Shown one piece after another: positions 49,587-56,540 of a stretch of DNA of 64,000 bases; position 1 is the stretch's first letter; every line of letters starts with the position of its first letter. The DNA is taken from the IMG/VR virus record IMGVR_UViG_3300003323_001224, positions 1 through 64,000 of that record; one strand, 5' to 3'. This stretch comes from a virus. Under the pieces are notes generated by a model. It was not told the origin of the DNA. It searched no databases and was given only the letters and a program-made list of their open reading frames with translations. Position numbers and translations under genes: made by a program.

Positions 49587-49853
49587 TTAATTCGATTTAG
49601 GTCGCTGCATTATTTTTCTCTCAATCGTCATGAATTCACTTCCCGAAAGCAACAAATCCGTTCCGTATTTCGTCCTTACCTTCATTCTCAGATCTCGCCC
49701 CGTTTTACTTTTTGGATCGGCGGCGCTGCCATCCAATTCGCACATTTCCACAAAATCGGTCTCCTCTCCTGACCATTCATGTCCAGGTAGCACAAGTATT
49801 TTTCGCCCTTGAAAGAAAGCGTTCAGGTCACCAATAGTTTTAAATTTTTTCAT
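49587..49853 (-). CDS. Hypothetical protein (88 aa)
   Basis: Beta-rich small protein (K-I-L-V-L-P-G-H-E-W then K-V-R-T-K-Y-G-T-D-L-L), ending in a basic tail. Five bases separate it from the next gene downstream. Function unknown. Confidence 0.5.
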   Translation of the reverse strand: MKKFKTIGDLNAFFQGRKILVLPGHEWSGEETDFVEMCELDGSAADPKSKTGRDLRMKVRTKYGTDLLLSGSEFMTIERKIMQRPKSN

Positions 49854-49860
49854 TGCGTAT

Positions 49861-50070
49861 TCATTTATCCAAAAACGGTATCCCTGACTTTATCTCCATA
49901 TGTATATGGTATTGCAATTGTGTTTTGGCTGAATTAATGATCTTGCCCGCCAACTGGCTAATGTGGCCAATCTCTTTCACATTTACCTGACCCTTTCTAG
50001 CTTGCTCATAATACGACAATAGATCTTCTCTCAGATCGGTGATACCAATAATTTTTTCAGGGTGTTCCAT
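49861..50070 (-). CDS. Hypothetical protein (69 aa)
   Basis: Helical, with D-L-R-E-D-L-L-S-Y-Y-E-Q-A-R-K-G-Q-V near the start, a pattern common in small phage regulatory or accessory proteins. Overlaps the upstream gene by 14 bases. Confidence 0.5.
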   Translation of the reverse strand: MEHPEKIIGITDLREDLLSYYEQARKGQVNVKEIGHISQLAGKIINSAKTQLQYHIHMEIKSGIPFLDK

Positions 50071-50284
50071 TTTTCAAAGTCCACTTTAATGCTTGAAGGA
50101 TAATTATACAATCAACAAGATCGGTTTGTTTCATTAAAATTCTTCTATAATATGGCCTATCAGCTGTTGGTATCTTCCATGCACATATCATCCATGCAAC
50201 ATGCATAGCTCGTTGCCTATTTATGTTTCGTTCACAATGGTTGGAACAAATAGAACAGCCACATAAAAGTTGGTCATTACCCAT
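50057..50284 (-). CDS. Cysteine-rich small protein (75 aa)
   Basis: N-terminal C-G-C-S-I-C-S-N-H-C cluster suggests one zinc site; the rest is basic and helical. It starts two bases before tRNA-Gln and overlaps the next gene. No family recognised. Confidence 0.45.
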   Translation of the reverse strand: MGNDQLLCGCSICSNHCERNINRQRAMHVAWMICAWKIPTADRPYYRRILMKQTDLVDCIIILQALKWTLKNGTP

Positions 50285-50285
50285 G

Positions 50286-50357
50286 CTCCCGCACCTGGAT
50301 TCGAACCAGGGACCTAGAGATCCAAATTCTCTTATTCTACCGCTGAACTATGCGGGG
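50286..50357 (-). tRNA. tRNA-Gln(TTG)
   Basis: Anticodon stem AGAGA/TCTCT with loop ATTTGGA (TTG); acceptor CCCGCA/TGCGGG plus a terminal C-A mismatch; T-arm CTGG-TTCGAAT-CCAG; discriminator G. Confidence 0.8.
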
Positions 50358-50627
50358 TTATAGCATTCGTATTTTACTTAACTTTTCTCTATATAGCTTC
50401 TCCCTATTCACCCAAAATTCCTTTGGTACCTTCGTAACTTCTTCCAGCTTGCCTGCAAGATCTTGCGTGATCTTTTTATCCCCTTTTAATAGCCTCCACG
50501 TCATGTTGCCCGATAGTCCTAATCTTTCTGCCAACATTCTCACATTCCATCCTCTATCTTCCATTATCTCTTTTAGCGTATCCCCAGGGCAGGATAATAA
50601 TTCGAGTTCAATCTTTTTGTTGCTCAT
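50358..50627 (-). CDS. HigA-like XRE antitoxin/regulator (89 aa)
   Basis: XRE helix-turn-helix in HigA style: P-G-D-T-L-K-E-I-M-E-D-R-G-W-N-V-R-M-L-A-E-R-L-G-L, N-M-T-W-R-L-L-K-G-D, then V-P-K-E-F-W-V-N-R-E-K-L-Y at the end. No HigB toxin gene is adjacent, so it may be an orphan antitoxin or a phage regulator. Overlaps the upstream gene by 20 bases. Confidence 0.75.
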   Translation of the reverse strand: MSNKKIELELLSCPGDTLKEIMEDRGWNVRMLAERLGLSGNMTWRLLKGDKKITQDLAGKLEEVTKVPKEFWVNREKLYREKLSKIRML

Positions 50628-50889
50628 GTGCTTCCAGTTTATATTCCTGCGGCCATTTATCTCCTGTCCATAAAATAGGCGAAGTCAAGGCTAATTGTTG
50701 TAAATTAAATTCTTCTTGAATTTCTGCAATGTCATCACCTCCTATAGCATGTCCACGATCACCATACGATGTTGGCTTACCTTCTTCATCGTAATATACT
50801 GTCCTTATCTCCAGGTAGACCGAAGATTCGATACCAGAAAAATTTTGTTCAATAGCCATTACGCGATAATTCCAAGTCATAATTCTCAT
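50608..50889 (-). CDS. Conserved small protein, MTWNYR type (93 aa)
   Basis: Recognisable small family: T-W-N-Y-R-V-M near the start, then E-I-R-T-V-Y-Y-D-E-E-G-K-P-T-S-Y and an I-G-G-D-D-I-A-E-I segment. Found in many bacteria and phages, function unknown. ATG at 50889 or three codons later. Confidence 0.65.
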   Translation of the reverse strand: MRIMTWNYRVMAIEQNFSGIESSVYLEIRTVYYDEEGKPTSYGDRGHAIGGDDIAEIQEEFNLQQLALTSPILWTGDKWPQEYKLEAHEQQKD

Positions 50890-50897
50890 TTTAATAA

Positions 50898-50994
50898 AGC
50901 GAGTTGCCCATCACGCGCACCTGGGCCAGGTGTTGAACCGAAGTCTCGCCAGTCCGCCGGAAAGGAGAGATAATCGTGCGCTTATTGACTCGCT
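50898..50994 (-). ncRNA. Structured non-coding RNA candidate
   Basis: Nested long-range pairing: AGCGAGT/ACTCGCT (7 bp, 97 bases apart), then GCGCAC/GTGCGC (6 bp) inside, then CACCTGG/CCAGGTG-type and TCTC/GAGA elements. It is not a normal tRNA although it sits between tRNA-Gln and tRNA-Phe. Could be a processed small RNA or an aberrant tRNA-like element. Confidence 0.4.
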
Positions 50995-51033
50995 CAGGAT
51001 TTACCCCTTTATAAATCCTACACCGTAAGAAGG

Positions 51034-51105
51034 TGGCACCGGGCAGAGTCGAACTGCCTACGCCGGGATTTTCGGTCCCGCGCTCTACCGCTGAGCTACG
51101 ATGCC
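51034..51105 (-). tRNA. tRNA-Phe(GAA)
   Basis: Acceptor GGCATCG/CGGTGCC with one G-T; anticodon stem CGGGA/TCCCG; loop CCGAAAA gives GAA, with unusual C at position 33; T-arm GGCAG-TTCGACT-CTGCC; discriminator A. Confidence 0.75.
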
Positions 51106-51296
51106 TTTTTAGATAACCTATAGACGACAATTGCCCATATAAAAGCTGCAATCTGCACCGCTAACCAAAAAACCGTCCCTGATCTCACCTGACCATGAAA
51201 ATAATACATATCCTTCCCCACATCACTCATGCTAACCAAAACCATCACGGCATTGAAACAAACCACGTTCTTTGGCCAATCAATTTCTAATATCAT
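51096..51296 (-). CDS. Small membrane protein (66 aa)
   Basis: The first ATG in the frame is at 51296; the longer frame upstream starts only with TTG. Two hydrophobic helices (about residues 10-25 and 42-60) end in a basic tail. Its stop overlaps the tRNA-Phe 5' end by 10 bases. The interval 51297-51372 upstream holds no feature I can support. Confidence 0.5.
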   Translation of the reverse strand: MILEIDWPKNVVCFNAVMVLVSMSDVGKDMYYFHGQVRSGTVFWLAVQIAAFIWAIVVYRLSKKAS

Positions 51297-51372
51297 ATTT
51301 TTTATGCTCGTTTGCGACAACGATAAAAAATAATCCAGGTATAGATGGTAACCCTCACCTTTAAATAAACAC

Positions 51373-51777
51373 TCATTCAATTTCAGTTATATATCTGTGC
51401 TCATCCGTTTTTACCTTAAAGCCTAAGTGCCTTATGTAATCATCCAACATGAAAAACTTATTACCATTCGAAATAATCCTGACATCTTTCTTCCAAAACG
51501 GCTTCAATTTCCCTTTGTTGAAGATGATAACATCGCCTACGTCTACACTCACCAAATGAACTAAGCTAATAATAAATTCTTTTTCTTCCACGTTTTGCCA
51601 AGCTTCAACTAATTTGTAGGCTCTTTCCAGGTCTATAGCGACCCCCTCTTCATAAGTAATCGAAATCCATTGAATGTCACCCAGGACCTTTCCCTCATCA
51701 AATAGATCTGCGGCCTTCATTAAATGATTCATATGCGCCGGAGCCGCAATAATCAATAGATTTGCCTTATGGCTCAT
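51373..51777 (-). CDS. Hypothetical protein (134 aa)
   Basis: Starts in an ATGA overlap with the upstream gene (51777). Alpha/beta protein beginning L-L-I-I-A-A-P-A-H-M-N-H-L-M-K-A-A, with V-D-V-G-D-V-I-I-F-N-K-G in the middle. No enzyme motif identified. Confidence 0.55.
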   Translation of the reverse strand: MSHKANLLIIAAPAHMNHLMKAADLFDEGKVLGDIQWISITYEEGVAIDLERAYKLVEAWQNVEEKEFIISLVHLVSVDVGDVIIFNKGKLKPFWKKDVRIISNGNKFFMLDDYIRHLGFKVKTDEHRYITEIE

Positions 51778-52007
51778 AGCCAAACTTCTTTAATACAGGG
51801 ATCGTCGTTTTGAAAACGCTCTAATCTATGAAGCCCTAACCGCTGGAGATGCGTTTCGATGGGTGCGTAATTATCCTCGATCATGTCAGGCAGTTGGTTA
51901 GGTTTGGGAGATCCTGAACCAACAATGAACCAACGCCTAAGCACAAATTTTCCAGGATAATCAGGTGGATTATAATAAACGCAATAATGCGTCACAAAGA
52001 TGCTCAT
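51774..52007 (-). CDS. Hypothetical protein (77 aa)
   Basis: ATG at 52007 chosen because upstream codons are proline-rich and unconvincing. Aromatic N-terminus (H-Y-C-V-Y-Y-N-P-P-D-Y-P-G-K-F-V-L-R-R-W). First gene of an operon lying downstream of an operator-like palindrome at 52128. Confidence 0.5.
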   Translation of the reverse strand: MSIFVTHYCVYYNPPDYPGKFVLRRWFIVGSGSPKPNQLPDMIEDNYAPIETHLQRLGLHRLERFQNDDPCIKEVWL

Positions 52008-52127
52008 AGGATGAAAGTTAAATGGAGCGGGTTCCCTGGCCTTCGATACAAATTGCAATCATATGAATTCCTTGACCCCCGCCCCGCAACGAATGTATTA
52101 AATAATTTGAAAAAATAAAATTTATTT

Positions 52128-52146
52128 AATCAATTTTTTTTTGATT
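52128..52146. promoter_or_regulatory. Operator-like palindrome (site B)
   Basis: AATCAA, seven T, TTGATT. It lies in the gene-free gap 52008-52149, upstream of the leftward operon beginning at 52007 and 3' of the gene ending at 52150. Same architecture as sites A, C and D. Confidence 0.6.
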
Positions 52147-52149
52147 GGG

Positions 52150-52380
52150 TTAACCGGTAATAAATATAAATATGCCATCAATACCTTTCTTTTCAACATT
52201 CATGGGCACAAATACCACCGACTCCAACAAGCAGTCCACATGTACTACTTTGGCCTCAATGTTACCACTTTCATCTTGCGTGCCCGCAATAGGCACGAAT
52301 ATGGCGTCTTTCTGATCCTGCTTGCCGCAGATAGGACAGGTGTCGCCGTCGCGTTCGTATTGTGATGGGAAGGTTTTCAT
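52150..52380 (-). CDS. Zinc-knuckle small protein (76 aa)
   Basis: Contains C-P-I-C-G-K near residue 15 and a later H-V-D-C, giving a plausible CxxC...HxxC zinc site. Beta-rich. ATGA overlap with the 42-residue gene upstream. Function unknown. Confidence 0.5.
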   Translation of the reverse strand: MKTFPSQYERDGDTCPICGKQDQKDAIFVPIAGTQDESGNIEAKVVHVDCLLESVVFVPMNVEKKGIDGIFIFITG

Positions 52381-52505
52381 TCGTCACCAAATTTTACGGG
52401 ATAGCCTAAAAATTCAAGCAGACGGATCACATCGGCCTCTTTGTATCCTATCTCGCCCAGCTCAATTTCCACTATCGCAGTCACTGTATTAATTACGAAG
52501 TTCAT
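52377..52505 (-). CDS. Small hypothetical protein (42 aa)
   Basis: Starts in a TAATG overlap with the ParB-like gene and ends in an ATGA overlap with the next gene; both junctions support translation. Acidic, with a central helix (Y-K-E-A-D-V-I-R-L-L-E-F-L). No family. Confidence 0.5.
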   Translation of the reverse strand: MNFVINTVTAIVEIELGEIGYKEADVIRLLEFLGYPVKFGDE

Positions 52506-54013
52506 TATCTGGAGATCTTTGGAAGTTCATTAGCCGATGTATCAACTTTCAATTTTTCAATTTCGACAGGGCGCCCTTTTCCATCCCGCTCCCTATATAA
52601 ATTCCACGCTTCTATCATCCAGTGGACCTTGGCATTCGAGGAGGTTCTGCCATTTGCCCTATCAGCTTTATTTCCCCAATTTAAAAGCTCTTTCCTCAAG
52701 AAATAAATTTGTGAGCCATCGTACCTACTGATTCCCTCTCCCGTAGCTAACTTTTCCATGAAAGTATGCCCCTCCGTTTTGTGCTTCGATGTGAAGGCAT
52801 AGTACATACCAGTCCATTGCGTTAAAGTCAACATGGTTTTAGGAGCGTTTTTTTTGGGCACCGTATCAGCCCAAGACATGCACTCTTTCAATTTTCTATA
52901 ATTCCGCTCATCCTTGATCCATTTGTTGATGTCGTGATTAGTAACATTGACACGCTTAGTCGTCACTACACCATATTCTAGCAACAAAATAATAAACTTT
53001 ACGCAGGCGGCTGCCTGATTGGCATTGGGCACATTTTCAACCGAAAGCGTATCGCCTGGAGTTCTTTTCCTACCAGAATCAACAACTTCGAAGGCTTCAA
53101 CCGGTGAGCCGGTAAAAATAACCATATTGTATGTTTTACCCGCTTTTATCATCGCTAACAATTTATGTTGCCCATCGTACAATTTCCCATTAATATCAAT
53201 CCCAATAGTTGCTTGGTTTGTATCAATCCATAATTCATTAGCCATTTGTTCCGCATGTCCAAAAACTTCTTCCAGATAAATGTGCCTATTTTTTGTATTA
53301 AGCATCATTATATCTTCTGCCATTGTCGGGGTAACATCGATAATTATTTTGCCTTTTGTGGGCGTCGCCTTTTTTATTCTTTCTATAATATCAGTATCCG
53401 GTCTTTCCTTTGCTGGTTTTACATTTTGGATAAATCTTTGATTGTATTTCAATTTTTTATGATAGTTGCTTTCATTGGCTTCGTTTTCGTTTCTTTCTAT
53501 TTTCTCAATTTTAACTTGGTAGAATTTTTGTCCTGAAACTGGAACCAGTGAACACTCGACGATGACAGAAGCACCTTGTTTTATGGGTTTGGGAATCATT
53601 TGCCCATTAGCTTTTGCGACTTCCAGGAACTGTTCTATGATTCTCTTGCTATCCGATTTTCCCACTTTAAATTTGACATCATCATCTTTCTGCACAACTT
53701 CAATAGCAGTAGCATTGTTTCGCAAATGATCGCTTTGCGGGTCTATTTGACAAAGAATTTCTCCGTAATTCTTTCCTATAAAAAATATGATAGCTGCTAT
53801 GTCCGTATGTTCTCTGAAGAAATTTCCGGCGCGTAAAATATAGGAAAAACCGCCAAAACGAGCGTCAGCGGTTTGAATGATAATTTGAAAATCATAGGTG
53901 ATGATTGTTTTCCCTTTGATGACAAGCTTACCGGGGACACTGCCTTGTCTTAGGTATTTTACAAAGGTGGCATCATCCATTGGTTTTCCCGGCCTAATTA
54001 AATCGGTACTCAT
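52505..54013 (-). CDS. ParB/sulfiredoxin-fold phage protein (502 aa)
   Basis: N-terminal half unrecognised and basic; the C-terminal half from about residue 225 carries a ParB-type fold: a domain with T-I-G-I-D-I-N-G-K-L-Y-D-G-Q-H-K-L-L-A-M-I (the DGQHR-like core), then V-E-A-F-E-V-V-D-S-G-R-K-R-T, then a helical domain. Phage relatives are DNA-associated proteins of poorly known role. Under the palindrome at 54046. Confidence 0.65.
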   Translation of the reverse strand: MSTDLIRPGKPMDDATFVKYLRQGSVPGKLVIKGKTIITYDFQIIIQTADARFGGFSYILRAGNFFREHTDIAAIIFFIGKNYGEILCQIDPQSDHLRNNATAIEVVQKDDDVKFKVGKSDSKRIIEQFLEVAKANGQMIPKPIKQGASVIVECSLVPVSGQKFYQVKIEKIERNENEANESNYHKKLKYNQRFIQNVKPAKERPDTDIIERIKKATPTKGKIIIDVTPTMAEDIMMLNTKNRHIYLEEVFGHAEQMANELWIDTNQATIGIDINGKLYDGQHKLLAMIKAGKTYNMVIFTGSPVEAFEVVDSGRKRTPGDTLSVENVPNANQAAACVKFIILLLEYGVVTTKRVNVTNHDINKWIKDERNYRKLKECMSWADTVPKKNAPKTMLTLTQWTGMYYAFTSKHKTEGHTFMEKLATGEGISRYDGSQIYFLRKELLNWGNKADRANGRTSSNAKVHWMIEAWNLYRERDGKGRPVEIEKLKVDTSANELPKISR

Positions 54014-54045
54014 AAAATTGATTTCGGTTATTGATTCTGGTTATT

Positions 54046-54064
54046 AATCAAAAAAATATTGATT
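54046..54064. promoter_or_regulatory. Operator-like palindrome (site C)
   Basis: AATCAA, seven A/T, TTGATT, with arms extended by one base to TAATCAA/TTGATTA. It lies 32 bases upstream of the ATG at 54013. The surrounding gap 54014-54165 is AT-rich with a C-run at 54104 and no other feature I can support. Confidence 0.6.
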
Positions 54065-54165
54065 AGAATTTGAAGTTATAATTTTTTTAACTAAATTTAT
54101 CTCCCCCCCTTAAAATAAAGTCGGATTATCAATAGTTAAAAGCCTCGTCATGCGTAGAAAGAAAC

Positions 54166-54582
54166 CTAAAAAGTACCTTCAGCTTTCCATTTCTCCAGCT
54201 GCGCTAATCGGTCCTGTTCGATTATTGCCTCTGCCTCCATCCTATCCTTCGCTGGTAAAGAAGAAAAAACAATACTCATTAAATAAGCGACTTCGGCCCG
54301 AAGCCTGATAATTTCCTTCGCCTGTTCGCTCAACACCTTCTCTTCTTCTACTTTGGCCATTACAGGCTTCAGAAATTTCTTGTGCGCTACTTTGATCTTG
54401 TAAAGCAACTCTTGAGGGGCCGGCTTGTTTTTTTTCTCCCTCGTCAGCCACCGGCTTATGGTCTCCCGTGCTACGCCTGCTCTCGTGGCAATAGCAGTTT
54501 GATCCAACGTATACCCGGACGCTTGTATTATTTCGTCAATCAGGGAACGGAGAGGTGGCTGTGCAAGTGACTGCTTTGCCAT
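54166..54582 (-). CDS. XRE-like repressor (probable)
   Basis: 138 residues from the ATG at 54582; an upstream TTG would overlap operator D. Helix-turn-helix at about 20-55: Y-T-L-D-Q-T-A-I-A-T-R-A-G-V-A-R-E-T-I-S-R-W-L, followed by a long coiled-coil-like C-terminus (E-E-E-K-V-L-S-E-Q-A-K-E-I-I-R-L-R-A-E-V). It faces the rightward early genes across a region packed with palindromes and phased repeats, the usual place for a lysogeny switch. Confidence 0.7.
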   Translation of the reverse strand: MAKQSLAQPPLRSLIDEIIQASGYTLDQTAIATRAGVARETISRWLTREKKNKPAPQELLYKIKVAHKKFLKPVMAKVEEEKVLSEQAKEIIRLRAEVAYLMSIVFSSLPAKDRMEAEAIIEQDRLAQLEKWKAEGTF

Positions 54583-54625
54583 TTGTGAAACGTTTTGGGG
54601 TAAATCTTGATTTTTTTTCAACGTT

Positions 54626-54644
54626 CAATCAAAAAAATTTTGAT
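54626..54644. promoter_or_regulatory. Operator-like palindrome (site D)
   Basis: CAATCAA, seven A/T, TTGATTG; with outer T/A the arms reach 8 bases. Lies 44 bases upstream of the repressor-like ATG, so it suggests autoregulation. Confidence 0.65.
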
Positions 54645-54666
54645 TGACTGAAATCTCGTCAAAAAT

Positions 54667-54711
54667 TGATCACATGTGATCGTGTGTGACTACATGTGAC
54701 TATATTTGATC
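54667..54711. repeat. Helically phased direct repeats TGTGAYY with a 14-bp palindrome
   Basis: GATCACATGTGATC (54668-54681) is a perfect palindrome. TGTGATC, TGTGACT, TGTGACT and TTTGATC begin at 54675, 54685, 54695 and 54705, each 10 bases apart, so all would face one side of the helix. Candidate operator or iteron cluster ahead of the rightward early genes. Confidence 0.6.
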
Positions 54712-54750
54712 GTGATGGATGCAATATACTAAACGCTATCCAATTCGACA

Positions 54751-54990
54751 ATGAATTCGACACTAATATCTAAGAAAAAAGTCAGAGAAATTTTTGAAGT
54801 GCTGAGCGAGAGCGAGTTAAGGCAGCTCGAAGATCGCGTTGCGGGGTATGGTTGGCTGAGCGATACGGCACGCAGGGCGGAGGTACATGTCAATACGATC
54901 AAAAAAATCTTGATGAAGGGGTATGGCTACCCGACAACTATTCAAAAAATTCGCAACATCCTGACCCATGAAAATAGTACACATCAATAA
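54751..54990 (+). CDS. Small helix-turn-helix regulator (79 aa)
   Basis: HTH at about residues 30-52: G-W-L-S-D-T-A-R-R-A-E-V-H-V-N-T-I-K-K-I-L, preceded by a helical lead. First gene of the rightward early operon, directly after the phased repeats; likely the counterpart (Cro/activator-like) of the leftward repressor. Overlaps the next gene by 23 bases. Confidence 0.65.
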   Translation: MNSTLISKKKVREIFEVLSESELRQLEDRVAGYGWLSDTARRAEVHVNTIKKILMKGYGYPTTIQKIRNILTHENSTHQ

Positions 54991-55120
54991 AGGGAAAATA
55001 CGCCGGGAGGCCGTGCAGGACCAGCTGCAACGGGATATGCGTACCCATTTGATCTCTCTGGCCAAGAAAAGCGCCCGGCGCAAAATGGCGCAACTGCTTA
55101 ACCAATCAACCAATATATAA
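54968..55120 (+). CDS. Small basic protein (50 aa)
   Basis: Complete ATG-TAA frame that starts inside the HTH gene and ends 3 bases before the next gene. Arg/Lys/Gln-rich (K-I-R-R-E-A-V, then K-K-S-A-R-R-K-M). Likely nucleic-acid binding, but no domain is recognised. Confidence 0.5.
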   Translation: MKIVHINKGKIRREAVQDQLQRDMRTHLISLAKKSARRKMAQLLNQSTNI

Positions 55121-55123
55121 TAT

Positions 55124-55801
55124 ATGTCCCAACAACTCACGACTACCAGCACCGAAGATGTCCTCTCGTCCGTCGTCATCCATGGGGATCTTTCCAAATT
55201 AACGGATACACAAAAAGTCATCTATTATCGCCAATTCTGCGATTCATTAGGACTCAATCCCCTTACGCAACCCTTTGCCATTATTAAATTCCAGGGGAAA
55301 GAAGTACTCTATGCGAAGAAGGATGCTACCGAACAGTTGCGTAAAGTGCATGGCATCAGCGTCACCGATCTCACCGGCGAGGTACAGCATGATAGCACCT
55401 ATGTCGTTACCTGTAAAGTTCGGGATAAGCAGGGGAAAACAGACATCGCCACCGGCGTGGTTGCGCTGGAAGGGCTTAAAGGTGCCCCACTCTCCAATGC
55501 AAAAATGGTGGCAGAAACCAAAGCCAAGCGCCGCGCTACTCTGAGCATCTGCGGTCTCGGTATGATGGACGAATCGGAGATCGGCACTGTAGATGGGAGC
55601 TACGTGACAGTAGACGTTCCTGTTCAGGAAAAATCATCCGCCAAACCGCCCTTGACAGATAAAGCTTTCGGTCAAGCAGTGGAGCGCATCCAGAAAGGGG
55701 AAAAAGGATTGATCGAAAAGCTCAGGCAGTCCTACGCGCTATCGCAGGCGCAAATCGATACGCTTGTAGGAATGGAGGATGCTAATATTGTCAGCGCATG
55801 A
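55124..55801 (+). CDS. RecT/Red-beta-like single-strand annealing protein (probable)
   Basis: 225 residues. The N-terminal half resembles phage annealing proteins: Y-Y-R-Q-F-C-D-S-L-G-L-N-P-L-T-Q-P-F-A-I-I near residue 32 (the 'LNP' region of Red-beta/RecT), then K-K-D-A-T-E-Q-L-R-K and A-K-R-R-A-T-L-S-I-C-G-L. Such proteins anneal single strands in phage recombination. The nuclease downstream at 56541 could serve as partner. Assignment by motif resemblance only. Confidence 0.65.
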   Translation: MSQQLTTTSTEDVLSSVVIHGDLSKLTDTQKVIYYRQFCDSLGLNPLTQPFAIIKFQGKEVLYAKKDATEQLRKVHGISVTDLTGEVQHDSTYVVTCKVRDKQGKTDIATGVVALEGLKGAPLSNAKMVAETKAKRRATLSICGLGMMDESEIGTVDGSYVTVDVPVQEKSSAKPPLTDKAFGQAVERIQKGEKGLIEKLRQSYALSQAQIDTLVGMEDANIVSA

Positions 55802-56004
55802 AAAAGATAATCACCATAGAAATTGAGGAACCTCGGCAGGCACATGATAATTTAGCCGATCTACTATGTTGGTGGCAAGGGTATATGGCCGGCCTTAAAG
55901 CCGCAGCACCGTATACCGACACAAATTTTGTAGCCGATAATGGCATAGCGACAGCGCGTATTATTTTGAATAAAATTAAAGCTGCGTTATGCGAATCAAA
56001 CTAA
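55798..56004 (+). CDS. Hypothetical protein (68 aa)
   Basis: ATGA overlap with the annealing-protein gene. Contains L-L-C-W-W-Q-G-Y-M-A-G-L-K-A-A, a tryptophan-rich helix. Not recognised. Confidence 0.5.
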   Translation: MKKIITIEIEEPRQAHDNLADLLCWWQGYMAGLKAAAPYTDTNFVADNGIATARIILNKIKAALCESN

Positions 56005-56090
56005 CCCCTGAGCAAGAAAACGCCTTGTGGGTGTTAATCTTCTGCCTGGGCAGCATATTAATTGTTCTTCTTATACTTATTTTCTTATGA
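55989..56090 (+). CDS. 33-residue single-helix membrane peptide
   Basis: Complete ATG-TGA frame starting inside the previous gene and ending in an overlap with the ATG at 56087. Polar lead of about 12 residues, then one hydrophobic helix rich in Leu and Ile. Function unknown. Confidence 0.45.
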   Translation: MRIKLTPEQENALWVLIFCLGSILIVLLILIFL

Positions 56091-56326
56091 CAGAAATATA
56101 TGAACTGGAATGCGGGGACATTAAGCAACGTGGATCGCTGGCGGAGCTTATCAAGCTCAGCGGAACATTGGCGGCAGGACTTCCGCGTCAATTTTTTCTC
56201 ATTAAAAAATCTAAACTCAATGGCGCATCTTATCAAGACGAACCCGCAACATGTCTGGAATCTGGATGGCAGCAAGCTGGAAGGGGAAGTGGCGGCAGCT
56301 CAGGAGAGGAAAAACTACCTGCATGA
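56087..56326 (+). CDS. Possible small protein (79 aa)
   Basis: Starts in a TTATGAC overlap with the membrane peptide. The first ~45 residues look genuine (L-A-E-L-I-K-L-S-G-T-L-A-A-G-L); the rest overlaps the next gene by 107 bases and becomes Gly/Ser-rich, as expected for a shadow frame. The true 3' end may be an older, truncated gene. Confidence 0.35.
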   Translation: MTEIYELECGDIKQRGSLAELIKLSGTLAAGLPRQFFLIKKSKLNGASYQDEPATCLESGWQQAGRGSGGSSGEEKLPA

Positions 56327-56528
56327 GCTAGAGATCCCTCACTTTTTGCAAGCCAAGCAAGGACGCGTCTCGATGATCATTCCCGCTGACATGCCCCTGG
56401 CTGTTGATGATGTCCTCACCAATGAATATGGCTGGGAAGGGGTGGTCGTAGACATCCTGGAGCGCAGACCGGCCAGGGGCGAGTGGGGGGGCAGGAAAGT
56501 AGACTATGTGCGGGTGCAGTTTTTATAA
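56220..56528 (+). CDS. Hypothetical protein (102 aa)
   Basis: ATG at 56220 preferred over one 120 bases upstream. Beta-rich protein with M-I-I-P-A-D-M-P-L-A-V-D-D-V-L and a C-terminal V-D-Y-V-R-V-Q-F strand, suggesting a small barrel. Function unknown; within the replication operon. Confidence 0.5.
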   Translation: MAHLIKTNPQHVWNLDGSKLEGEVAAAQERKNYLHELEIPHFLQAKQGRVSMIIPADMPLAVDDVLTNEYGWEGVVVDILERRPARGEWGGRKVDYVRVQFL

Positions 56529-56540
56529 AAATGGTTTCAT

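Noticed and set aside
50358-50889. HigBA toxin-antitoxin pair
   Set aside because: The HigA-like gene is present but the neighbour at 50608 is of the MTWNYR type, not a RelE/HigB toxin.
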